From NCBI RefSeq assembly GCF_022829725.1, contig NZ_JAKSYG010000179.1:62001-126000 (forward strand): a stretch of 64,000 bases of DNA, read 5' to 3'. Source of the stretch: Methylobacterium sp. E-005. GTDB taxonomy: Bacteria > Pseudomonadota > Alphaproteobacteria > Rhizobiales > Beijerinckiaceae. Under the pieces are notes generated by a model. It made no database searches. It saw only the letters and a list, made by a program, of their open reading frames with translations, and was not told the DNA's origin. Shown here in pieces: positions 7,523 to 15,462 of the stretch. Position 1 is the first letter of the stretch, and every line of letters begins with the position of its first letter. The position numbers and the translations under genes were made by a program.

Positions 7523-8995
7523 ATGCCGACTCCCCCTGAGACACGCCGCCCGCTGGTCCTCGCCGCAGTGATGGCGGCGATGTTCATGATCGCCATCGAG
7601 GCCACGATCGTCTCGACGGCGATGCCGCAGATCGCCGGGCAGCTCGGCGATCTGCACCTTTATGCCTGGGTGTTCGCGTCCTTCCTGCTCACCCAGACGG
7701 CCACAACGGTGGTGTTCGGCAAGCTGTCCGACCTCTACGGGCGCCGCCCGGTGCTGCTGTTCGGCATCGCCGTGTTCCTCCTCGGTTCGCTGCTCTGCGG
7801 CCTTGCGTGGTCGATGCCCTCGCTGATCCTGTTCCGTCTCGTGCAGGGGGTCGGTGCCGGGGCGATCCAGCCGGTGAGCCTGACGGTGGTCGGCGACCTC
7901 TATTCCGCGCGGGAGCGCGGCCGGATCCAGGGCTATCTGGCCAGCGTCTGGGGCATCTCGTCGGTGGCCGGCCCGCTGGTCGGTGGGTTGATCATCGGCC
8001 ATCTGAGCTGGCCCTGGATCTTCTGGATCAATCTCCCGATCGGCGTAATCGCGGCGGCGCTGTTCCTGCGCTATCTGCACGAGGGCGTGGAGCGCCGTAG
8101 CCGCCAGATCGACGTGATCGGCGCAGGCCTGTTCACCGCCGCCATCGCGGCGCTGATGATCGCGCTGACGCAGGCGGGGGATTCGGCTGCGGCGGCCTTC
8201 TGGCCGGGGGGGGCCTTCGTGGTGGCCGCCATCCTGTTCGTGCTGCAGGAGCGCCGCGCCCCCGATCCGATGCTCGACATCCGCCTGTGGACGCAGCGCC
8301 CGATTGCCACCGCCAACACGGCGACGCTCCTGTCCGGCATGACGGTGATCGGGCTCACGGCCTTCCTGCCGATGTACGTTCAGGGCGTCCTGCAGCAATC
8401 GCCGCTGATCGCCGGACTGACCCTGACCCTGATGGTGCTCGGCTGGCCGATCGGCGCCACCACGGCGGCGCGCAGCTTCGTCCGCTTCGGCCTGCGCCCG
8501 ATCCTCCTGGTCGGCGCGATCCTGCTGCCGCTGGGCGCCACCGCCTTCGTGGCCCTGGGGCCGGCAACTTCGCCCGCCGTGGCGGCCGCCGGCTCGATCG
8601 TGATGGGCCTCGGCATGGGCTTCCTGTCGACCGCCGCCATCGTGATCATTCAGGACAGCGTCGCCTGGGCGCAGCGCGGGGCGGCGACTGCCTCGAACAT
8701 CTTTGCGCGCAATCTCGGCTCGACGCTCGGCGCAACCGCGCTCGGCGCCGTGCTGAACTATCGGCTCGCGCACCCGTCGAGCGGGCCCACGGTCAGTTCC
8801 GACGAACTCCGGCGCCTGCTCGACGATCCGGCGAGCCTCGGCGCCGGCGGCGACGCGATCCGGGCCGGGCTCCAGCACGCGCTCCACGGCACGTTCTGGA
8901 CGGTGTTCGCGGTGGCCGTGCTGACCCTGCTTCTGTCGCTCCTCGTCCCGCCCGTGGCGATCTCGGAGGGGCCGCGCGAGCTGGCGGTGGAGTAG
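7523..8995 (+). CDS. MFS multidrug efflux transporter, DHA2 (14-TM) type
   Basis: A 490-residue protein with 14 likely membrane helices. Diagnostic stretches are ATIVSTAMPQIAGQLGDL after helix 1, the loop GKLSDLYGRRPVLLFGI, the motif C-like RLVQGVGAGAIQPVSLTVVGD, and VWGISSVAGPLVGG, all characteristic of drug:H+ antiporter family 2 (EmrB/QacA relatives). It is likely to export toxic compounds using the proton gradient. No membrane-fusion partner or TetR/MarR regulator is adjacent. A run of eight G at 8206-8213 does not break the frame. Confidence 0.88.
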   Translation: MPTPPETRRPLVLAAVMAAMFMIAIEATIVSTAMPQIAGQLGDLHLYAWVFASFLLTQTATTVVFGKLSDLYGRRPVLLFGIAVFLLGSLLCGLAWSMPSLILFRLVQGVGAGAIQPVSLTVVGDLYSARERGRIQGYLASVWGISSVAGPLVGGLIIGHLSWPWIFWINLPIGVIAAALFLRYLHEGVERRSRQIDVIGAGLFTAAIAALMIALTQAGDSAAAAFWPGGAFVVAAILFVLQERRAPDPMLDIRLWTQRPIATANTATLLSGMTVIGLTAFLPMYVQGVLQQSPLIAGLTLTLMVLGWPIGATTAARSFVRFGLRPILLVGAILLPLGATAFVALGPATSPAVAAAGSIVMGLGMGFLSTAAIVIIQDSVAWAQRGAATASNIFARNLGSTLGATALGAVLNYRLAHPSSGPTVSSDELRRLLDDPASLGAGGDAIRAGLQHALHGTFWTVFAVAVLTLLLSLLVPPVAISEGPRELAVE

Positions 8996-9046
8996 GCGGC
9001 CCGTAAGCCGCTTCCGCGTCGAGGCGTCATGCTTTAGCCTCCGGCC

Positions 9047-10732
9047 ATGCCCCTCGTCCCACCCCCGCGCCCCGCCGCCGCCCCAGCGGCGGACATCCCG
9101 CCGACCAGCGTGCTGACCGCCAACCAGCCGGAATGGACGGTGGGCGATCTCGCAGGCGCGCTGAAGCGCACCCTGGAGGACGCGTTCGGACATGTCCGCC
9201 TGCGCGGCGAGATCTCCGGCTATCGCGGCCAGCACGGCTCGGGCCACGCCTACTTCTCCCTGAAGGACGGGCAGGCGCGCATCGACGCGGTGGTGTGGAA
9301 GGGCGTGTTCGGGCGCCTGCGGCAGCGGCCCCAGGAGGGGCTGGAGGTGATCGCCACCGGCCGGATCACCACCTTCGCCGGAAAATCCTCGTACCAGATC
9401 GTGGTTGAGAGTCTGGAGCCCGCCGGTCTCGGCGCCTGGATGGCCCTGCTGGAGGAGCGCAAGAAGCAACTCACCGCCGAAGGGCTGTTCGCGCCCGAGC
9501 ACAAGCGGGCGATTCCCTACCTACCGCGGGTCGTCGGCGTCGTGACCTCGCCCACCGGTGCGGTGATCCGCGATATCCTCCACCGGCTGGAGGACCGCTT
9601 CCCGCGTCCGGTGCTGGTCTGGCCGGTGCGGGTTCAGGGTGATGGTGCAGCGGAAGAGGTTGCTGCCGCGATCCGTGGCTTCAACGCCTTCAAGCCCGGC
9701 GGCCCGATTCCCCGCCCGGACGTGCTGATCGTCGCCCGCGGCGGCGGCTCGATCGAGGATCTCTGGGCCTTCAACGAGGAATGCGTGATCCGCGCCGCCT
9801 TCGCGAGCGTGATCCCGCTGATCTCGGCGGTGGGGCACGAGACCGACACCACGCTGATCGACTACGTCTCCGACCGCCGCGCGCCGACCCCCACGGGCGC
9901 CGCCGAAATGGCGGTGCCGGTGCGGGCCGACCTGATCGCCACGGTGGCGGATCTCTCCGCCCGGGGGATCGGCGCAATCGGGCGCCGGATCGAGCGCGAC
10001 CGGGTGGACCTGCGGGCTCTGGGACGGGCGCTGCCGAGCGCCGACGCCCTGCTCGCGGCCAAGCGTCAGCGGCTCGACCTCGCCGAGGCCCGCCTCGCCC
10101 CGGCGCTTGCCGCGGGCGCAAGCCGGCATCGGGCGCGGCTGCAGCTCCTGCTCGACCGGATGGCGCGGCGCTCGCCCGACGTGGCGCTGGCCAATGCCCG
10201 CGCCCGGCTGGCGCGGATCGATCACCGGCCGCTCCATGCCCTGCGCAACGACGTACAGCGCAAGGGCGAGGCTCTGGTTCAGCTCGGGCGCCGCCTCGTC
10301 GTGGCCCGCGATGCGAGCCTGGAGCGGGCCCGGGCCCTCCAGGCGCGCCGCACCGACCGGCTGCTCGCCCTCTCCGACCGCCTCGCCCAGGCCGGCGCGC
10401 GGGGGATCGAGCGGCGCCGCGATCGTCTGGCGGGATTGGCCGGGCTGCTGGGCTCGCTCAGCTATCACGCCGTGCTCGAACGCGGCTACGTGCTGGTACG
10501 CGATGCCGCCGGCCTGCCCGTGCGCCACGCCGCCGAGGCCGCCGCCGCCGCACGCCTCAGCCTGCAGTTTTCCGACGGAACGGTCGCGGCGGTGCCGGAG
10601 GGCGGGCTGGAACCAGCCCCGACCACGAGGACCGGGCGCCAGGGTGGTCCGCGACCGTCCGCCCGCCCGGCGGAACGGCGCAGCGCGAAGTCGGCTGCAC
10701 CGGCAGGGCAGCGCTCCCTGTTCGACGCTTGA
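9047..10732 (+). CDS. xseA: Exodeoxyribonuclease VII large subunit
   Basis: The catalytic subunit of the single-strand-specific exonuclease VII, which acts with XseB in repair. N-terminal OB-fold (about 28-125; WTVGDLAGALKRTLEDAFG, GHAYFSLKDGQARIDAVVW), then the catalytic domain with VVTSPTGAVIRDILHRLEDR, ARGGGSIEDLWAFNEE and SAVGHETDTTLIDYVSDRRA, and a long helical C-terminus. At 561 residues it is longer than the common 400-450, with an extra Pro/Arg-rich low-complexity tail of about 60 residues. xseB is not in the window. It follows the efflux gene by 51 bases. Confidence 0.96.
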   Translation: MPLVPPPRPAAAPAADIPPTSVLTANQPEWTVGDLAGALKRTLEDAFGHVRLRGEISGYRGQHGSGHAYFSLKDGQARIDAVVWKGVFGRLRQRPQEGLEVIATGRITTFAGKSSYQIVVESLEPAGLGAWMALLEERKKQLTAEGLFAPEHKRAIPYLPRVVGVVTSPTGAVIRDILHRLEDRFPRPVLVWPVRVQGDGAAEEVAAAIRGFNAFKPGGPIPRPDVLIVARGGGSIEDLWAFNEECVIRAAFASVIPLISAVGHETDTTLIDYVSDRRAPTPTGAAEMAVPVRADLIATVADLSARGIGAIGRRIERDRVDLRALGRALPSADALLAAKRQRLDLAEARLAPALAAGASRHRARLQLLLDRMARRSPDVALANARARLARIDHRPLHALRNDVQRKGEALVQLGRRLVVARDASLERARALQARRTDRLLALSDRLAQAGARGIERRRDRLAGLAGLLGSLSYHAVLERGYVLVRDAAGLPVRHAAEAAAAARLSLQFSDGTVAAVPEGGLEPAPTTRTGRQGGPRPSARPAERRSAKSAAPAGQRSLFDA

Positions 10733-10795
10733 GCGGGCGCAATCGGGAAGGGGCTTTCGCCTCCGGGACGGGGAGTCCGGCCGGAAAGCGGCCTG

Positions 10796-11551
10796 TCAGG
10801 CTGGTTCCGGCCCGACCCGGTAATGATAGCGGTACACGTCGCGCGTGAAGCCGAGGCTGCGATAGAGCGCCCGGGCCGGCGCATTTGCCGCCACGACCTG
10901 CAGGCAGGCCGCCTCTGCGCCCTGCGTCCGGCTCCAGCGGAGCAGCGCCCCGACGGCGCGCCGGGCATGGCCGCGGCCGCGCAGGGGCACGGGGGTCGCC
11001 ACCGACTCGATCACCAGCAGCCCGCGGTCGAGCACGCCGAAGGCGACCGCCCCGATCCCGCCCTGCGTGAGCGCGGCGGAGAAAGCCCGCGGCACCATCA
11101 GTGCGGCGACCGTGTCGCGGAACACCCGGGCGGCCTCTGCGTCGGCTTGGTACACCGCGTCGCGGAGCGCCAGCCAGTCTGCCCCGGGTGTCGTCGCGAC
11201 GGTGACGGACGGGTCGGGCTCGGCCGGTACACCATCGAGGGCGCGGTACAGGGTGCAGGTCTCGTCAACGACCGCATAGTCGGCGGTCCGGAGATGCGGC
11301 TCCATCTGCGGTGCGATGTCCGGGATCCGGAAGATCGGGCGCTGGCCGAGGCTCCGGTAGAGGGCGCATGCCGCCGCGATGGCGGGTTCGGCCGCGCCGC
11401 TCCCCCGCATCGGATTGACCGAGTTCTGCCGCTTGGACCGACCGCCTGCGGCGCGCAGCAGATAGCCATCCAGCAGGATCTGGCGCGGGCTCGGCCATGC
11501 ATTGAGACAGGCCTCCTCCACCCGCCAGGCGAGGTCGAGATCCGACGTCAT
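10796..11551 (-). CDS. GNAT family N-acetyltransferase
   Basis: A 251-residue protein. The C-terminal half has the acetyl-CoA binding signature VATPVPLRGRGHARRAVGALL and the following AACLQVVAANAPARALYRSLGF, ending in YRYHYRV. The N-terminal half (LAWRVEEACLNAWPSPRQ, DGYLLRAAGGRSKRQNSVNP) is typical of GNATs with a duplicated or degenerate first domain. The substrate is unknown. It is convergent with xseA. The ATG at 11551 is preferred over one nine codons upstream because the family-like sequence begins there. Confidence 0.85.
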   Translation of the reverse strand: MTSDLDLAWRVEEACLNAWPSPRQILLDGYLLRAAGGRSKRQNSVNPMRGSGAAEPAIAAACALYRSLGQRPIFRIPDIAPQMEPHLRTADYAVVDETCTLYRALDGVPAEPDPSVTVATTPGADWLALRDAVYQADAEAARVFRDTVAALMVPRAFSAALTQGGIGAVAFGVLDRGLLVIESVATPVPLRGRGHARRAVGALLRWSRTQGAEAACLQVVAANAPARALYRSLGFTRDVYRYHYRVGPEPA

Positions 11552-11674
11552 GGCATCCTCCGGCGGCGGTGATCGCATGCCATGGGACCGTCGCCAACGG
11601 TTGTCCGGTCAAGAGTTCGGCCGTGCGGCGTCGCGTACGCTTGAAGCATTCCAAGTCCGCGCGATGTCTCCGCG

Positions 11675-13099
11675 ATGTCCGAGCCTGAAAACCTGTTCTG
11701 TCTGCACTTTCTCGGCGGAAGTGCCCTCAGCTGGGCGCCCCTTGCCGATGCGCTCGACGGCGCTTTGACTTGCGTGCCCATAGACTTGCCGGGCTTTGGC
11801 GAGGCCGCGGACAGGACGGGGTTCTCGATCGACGCGATGGCGGAGCACGTGGCGGAGGCGATCCGCGCCCGCGCGCCCGCCGCCTTCGCGATCGCCGGCC
11901 ACAGCATGGGCGCCAAGGTGGCACTCGCCCTGGCGCGCCGGGCCGAGGACGGCGATTCGGGCCTCGCAGGGCTGACGCATCTCATCCTGATCTCCGGCTC
12001 GCCGCCGAGCCCTGAGCCGATCCTGGACGAGCGCCGAGCCAAGATGCTGGCTTGGATCGACGCGGATCCGGAGACGCGCGAACGGGAAGCTCGGAACTTC
12101 ATCCGCGCCAATGTCGGTGCGAATCTCGATGCCGAGACCGAGGCGCGTGCGGTGGCAGACGTGCTGCGGGCCTCGCCCGCGGCGTGGAAGGCCTGGCTCG
12201 AATCCGGCGCCCGCGAGGATTGGTGCCGCCGCATCGGAGTCCTGCGCACGCCCACCCTGGTCCTGGCGGGTTCGGAGGATGCCGATCTCGGCCCCGACGC
12301 CCAGCAGGCCCTGATGGCGCCCCATCTCGCCCGGCATCGCCGCATGACCGTCGACGGCGTCGGCCATCTCCTGCCGCTGGAACGCCCCGATCTCCTGGCC
12401 GGGTTGCTGCGCGAACACGTCACCGGCGGCGGGGAAGCACCCGTCGACGGGCCGCCCGCGATCCCGTCTGCCTATGCCGCGCTGATCGACTCCGAGCGGG
12501 TCAACGGCCGCCTGCGCGCCGCGCTTGAGGAACGGGCCGAACCGGACGATCCCGCTTACCGGCCGGAGGCCCTCGATCCGGTGGAACTGGCCATCCTGCG
12601 GGCTGTTCTGGCCCGGGTCCTGCCGGTACCCGGCCTTGATCCTGCGGCCCGGATCGACCGCCACCTCGCCGCCGGGCAGGGCGACGGCTGGCGCTTCTCG
12701 GCCCTGCCGGCCGATCCGGACGCCTATCGCGCAGCCCTGCGCACCCTCGATGCCGCGGCCCGCGCTGCACAGCAACGCCCGTTCGTGTCCCTCGATGCCG
12801 ACAACCAGGATGCGCTGCTGACCCTGTGCCAGAAGGGCGCCCTGACGGTCCCAGAAGCCCTTGGAGGCCGGCTCGATGCCGACCGGATGCGCTTCTGGTT
12901 CGAGGATCTGCGCGGCGACGCGGCCCGGCTCTGGCTCGGTCATCCCGCGGCCCTGGCGCGGATCGGTTTTTCGGGGATCGGCGCGGGCGGCGACCGGCCG
13001 GATGCGATCGCCACGGATCTGCCCGGCTTCCACGCGGTCGGGCTCGACGCGCCGGAATCCTGGGAACCACAACCGTCGCACGGGGAGCTGGCACGATGA
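11675..13099 (+). CDS. Alpha/beta hydrolase fused to a gluconate-2-dehydrogenase subunit 3-like domain
   Basis: A 474-residue two-part protein. Residues about 5-250 are an alpha/beta hydrolase: oxyanion region [10 protein letters not shown], nucleophile elbow [10 protein letters not shown] (S77), the acid in [10 protein letters not shown] and the base in [11 protein letters not shown]. Residues about 258-474 ([54 protein letters not shown]) resemble the small subunit of membrane gluconate/sorbitol dehydrogenases (Gluconate_2-dh3), normally a separate protein needed for GMC subunit export or assembly. No signal peptide is visible. Its TGA overlaps the ATG of the GMC gene (ATGA). The fusion suggests a hydrolase acting with that dehydrogenase, perhaps opening a lactone; that role is inference. 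Confidence 0.8.
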   Translation: MSEPENLFCLHFLGGSALSWAPLADALDGALTCVPIDLPGFGEAADRTGFSIDAMAEHVAEAIRARAPAAFAIAGHSMGAKVALALARRAEDGDSGLAGLTHLILISGSPPSPEPILDERRAKMLAWIDADPETREREARNFIRANVGANLDAETEARAVADVLRASPAAWKAWLESGAREDWCRRIGVLRTPTLVLAGSEDADLGPDAQQALMAPHLARHRRMTVDGVGHLLPLERPDLLAGLLREHVTGGGEAPVDGPPAIPSAYAALIDSERVNGRLRAALEERAEPDDPAYRPEALDPVELAILRAVLARVLPVPGLDPAARIDRHLAAGQGDGWRFSALPADPDAYRAALRTLDAAARAAQQRPFVSLDADNQDALLTLCQKGALTVPEALGGRLDADRMRFWFEDLRGDAARLWLGHPAALARIGFSGIGAGGDRPDAIATDLPGFHAVGLDAPESWEPQPSHGELAR

Positions 13100-14655
13100 A
13101 CCTCGCGGGCATGCGGAACTACCGCGAGGACGAGATCGTCGATGCGGTGATCGTCGGCACCGGAGCGGGCGGTGCGCCGCTCCTCGCGCGACTCGCTGCG
13201 GCGGGCCTCAAGGTCGTGGCCCTGGAGGCCGGGCCGAACTTCACGCCGGAGCGCTTCGCCTTCGACGAGACCTTGGCCGACGAGATCTACTGGACGGATG
13301 AGCGCCTCAGCGGCGGCTCGACGCCGGAGGCGTTCGGCGGCAACAACAGCGGCACCGGCGTCGGCGGCTCGACGTTGCACTGGGGCGCCTTCGTACCCCG
13401 GGCCGATGCCCGCGACCTGCGCCTCCACACGGAGACCGGCGAGGGCGTCGACTGGCCCCTCACCTACCAGGACCTGCTGCCGTACTACGAGCGTGTCGAG
13501 CGGTTCCTCGGCGTCTCGGGGGCGCAGAGCTACCCGTGGGATGCCGACCGGCGCTATCCCCTGCCCCCGATCCCGCGCAACGGCCCTGCCCTGATCATGG
13601 CACAGGCCTGCGACGCCCGCGGCATCCGCTGGGCCGACGCGCCTGCGGCCGTGGTCTCGCGCGATTTTCAGTCCGAAGAGGGACCCCATCGCGGGGCCTG
13701 CATCAATTGCGGTTTCTGCCACCAGGGCTGCCGCAACGGCGCCAAGGCCAGCATGGACGTGACCTACCTGCCGCTGGCCCTGGCCCGCGGCGCGGAGATC
13801 CGGGCCGAGGCCTTCGTGCTCGGCCTGGAGCGCGGCAGCGACGGGCGGATCACCGCGGTGGTCTACCGGAAGGACGGCCAGGACCGGCGCCAGCGTTGCG
13901 CCCACGTCTTCCTGTGTGCGGGCGCGGTTGAGACGCCGCGGCTCCTGCTCCATTGCGGGCTCGCCAATTCCAGCGACCAGATCGGCCGGAACTACATGGG
14001 TCACGTCGCGACGCAGGTCTGGGGCACCTTCCCGCACGAGGTGCGGATGAACCGCGGCTATCCCTCGTCGCTGATCACCGAGGACTTCATCCGGGCCGGG
14101 GCGGATTTCGCCGGCGGCTACCTGATCCAGAGCCTCGGCGTGGTGCCGGTGACCTTCGGGAATGCCGTGGCGCGCGGGCGCGGCCTCTGGGGCAAGCCGC
14201 TCCTCGACTACCTCGACCGCTACAACAACCTCGCCGGCATCGGCATCAACGGCGAGACCCTGCCCTGCGACGCCAACGTGCTGACGCTTTCGGACGAGAC
14301 CGACGCGCGCGGCATGCGCAAAGCCAGGATCGACTTCGGCTACAGCACCAACGAGAACCGCCTCAACGCCCACGCCACGCAGGTGATGCGCGGCCTGTGG
14401 GAAGAGGCCGGGGCCGAGGATATCTGGGTGCTGGAGCGGGTCGCCCACACCCTGGGCACCTGCCGGATGGGCCGCGACGGATCGAGCGCCGTGGTCGACC
14501 CGCACGGCCGCAGCTTTGACATCGACAATCTGTGGATCTGCGATGGCTCGACCTTCCCGAGCTCGCTCGCGGCGAACCCGGCGCTCACCATCATGGCGCT
14601 GAGTTTGCGGAGTGCGGAGGCGTTTCTGGAGGCTGGGCCGGCAGGGCGGGCTTGA
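13096..14655 (+). CDS. GMC-family oxidoreductase (sugar/alcohol dehydrogenase large subunit)
   Basis: A 519-residue flavoprotein. The FAD dinucleotide loop [20 protein letters not shown] begins near residue 18; [19 protein letters not shown] is the second GMC signature; the C-terminus has the active-site [11 protein letters not shown] and a second substrate/FAD loop [14 protein letters not shown] cysteine cluster C202-x2-C205-x2-C208-x3-C212 ([11 protein letters not shown]) matches the region where FAD-dependent gluconate, fructose and glucose dehydrogenases hold an Fe-S cluster. It therefore looks like a dehydrogenase passing electrons to a cytochrome or quinone rather than an oxidase. The substrate is unknown. 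It is translationally coupled to the fusion gene before it. Confidence 0.9.
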   Translation: MNLAGMRNYREDEIVDAVIVGTGAGGAPLLARLAAAGLKVVALEAGPNFTPERFAFDETLADEIYWTDERLSGGSTPEAFGGNNSGTGVGGSTLHWGAFVPRADARDLRLHTETGEGVDWPLTYQDLLPYYERVERFLGVSGAQSYPWDADRRYPLPPIPRNGPALIMAQACDARGIRWADAPAAVVSRDFQSEEGPHRGACINCGFCHQGCRNGAKASMDVTYLPLALARGAEIRAEAFVLGLERGSDGRITAVVYRKDGQDRRQRCAHVFLCAGAVETPRLLLHCGLANSSDQIGRNYMGHVATQVWGTFPHEVRMNRGYPSSLITEDFIRAGADFAGGYLIQSLGVVPVTFGNAVARGRGLWGKPLLDYLDRYNNLAGIGINGETLPCDANVLTLSDETDARGMRKARIDFGYSTNENRLNAHATQVMRGLWEEAGAEDIWVLERVAHTLGTCRMGRDGSSAVVDPHGRSFDIDNLWICDGSTFPSSLAANPALTIMALSLRSAEAFLEAGPAGRA

Positions 14656-14861
14656 GGATTCTGCCGCCGGGAAACCCGTCCCGGCGTTCCAGGCCCGCAG
14701 GCTTCGCCCGGTGACGCCGAATGCTTGAGAGTCGGCGCGCCGCAGGGCTTACCGCGACCGGAGCCCGTGCAAAGCGCGCTGGTCCCGGTCCAATGAAGAA
14801 CGCTCCTCCGACTGGCACGATGCGTGTTGTGCAGTCGGGCCGCTGTCGCGAGATCCGCGTC

Positions 14862-15149
14862 CTAAGCTGAACCGATGCGCTGGGCGCTGACCCCCGGTAT
14901 CGTCGCCAGCAGCGTGCTCAGCGTGTTCACCAATTCCACCGCGGCCGTGGGTGTCAGCACGAGGCGCCCCGTCACATGCGCGCTCGGCGGCTCGCTCGGC
15001 GGCACCCCGGTCGTCTCCGGCAGCGCGCGCTGCGCCGCCAGCGTCACGAACAACGCGCCTTCGAAGACCGTGCCCGTCACCGTGGTCGTGGCCACGATCT
15101 CGCGCACGGCCGGATCGTCCACGATCCGGGCTCGGGGTCTCATGGCCAT
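14862..15149 (-). CDS. Conserved hypothetical protein
   Basis: A 95-residue protein beginning RARIVDDPAVREIVATTTVT, with a beta-rich centre (GTVFEGALFVTLAAQRAL) and a C-terminal helix (AAVELVNTLSTLLATIPG). I recall small proteins of this pattern in Hyphomicrobiales, where they are uncharacterised. Start is ATG at 15149 or the ATG two codons in. It stands alone; its upstream side faces the AT-richer region before the GloVer/Hint gene. Confidence 0.65.
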   Translation of the reverse strand: MAMRPRARIVDDPAVREIVATTTVTGTVFEGALFVTLAAQRALPETTGVPPSEPPSAHVTGRLVLTPTAAVELVNTLSTLLATIPGVSAQRIGSA

Positions 15150-15462
15150 GCCGAAGATGCTCCGTTCGTTACAGTGCCGGTGTGGAAATCATGAGCTCCG
15201 AGCTCTGCCGGTACGTATCGTCGTTTGTAAGTAAAAATTCAAGTGCAAGAAGATTACTTTCGGTTGTAGTGTTCAAATGTTGCGCATTTGCAACGCACTT
15301 AAACCGAAGTGGGGCTGGCTTTTGCTTCCGCGACGGGCAGATTGACTGAGATTTCTGAATGGGCAACTCAATGTCTCAAGTCTGTTGGGATCAGCGATCC
15401 GGGCAGTGATTCAAGGCAGCCACCTTCAGCAGGACGGTTGGCGGCCAACTTGAGATGGCGAC
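15150..15462. promoter_or_regulatory. AT-richer intergenic region before the GloVer/Hint gene
   Basis: This 313-base region is visibly poorer in G+C than its surroundings and has no credible frame. It must hold promoters for the two divergent genes. A small dyad, CAAATG-N5-CATTTG (15274-15290), overlaps a second, GTTGC-N6-GCAAC, and could bind a regulator. No consensus promoter can be set with confidence. Confidence 0.4.

Noticed and set aside
8206..8213. Run of eight G as a phase-variation or frameshift site in the efflux gene
   Set aside because: The frame and family similarity continue unbroken across it; a similar run in plsC is also in frame.
7268..9502. Minus-strand open frame of 744 codons opposite an MFS gene and xseA
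   Set aside because: Rich in Arg, His, Gln and Glu as expected for antisense of a high-GC membrane gene; both opposing genes have clear motifs.
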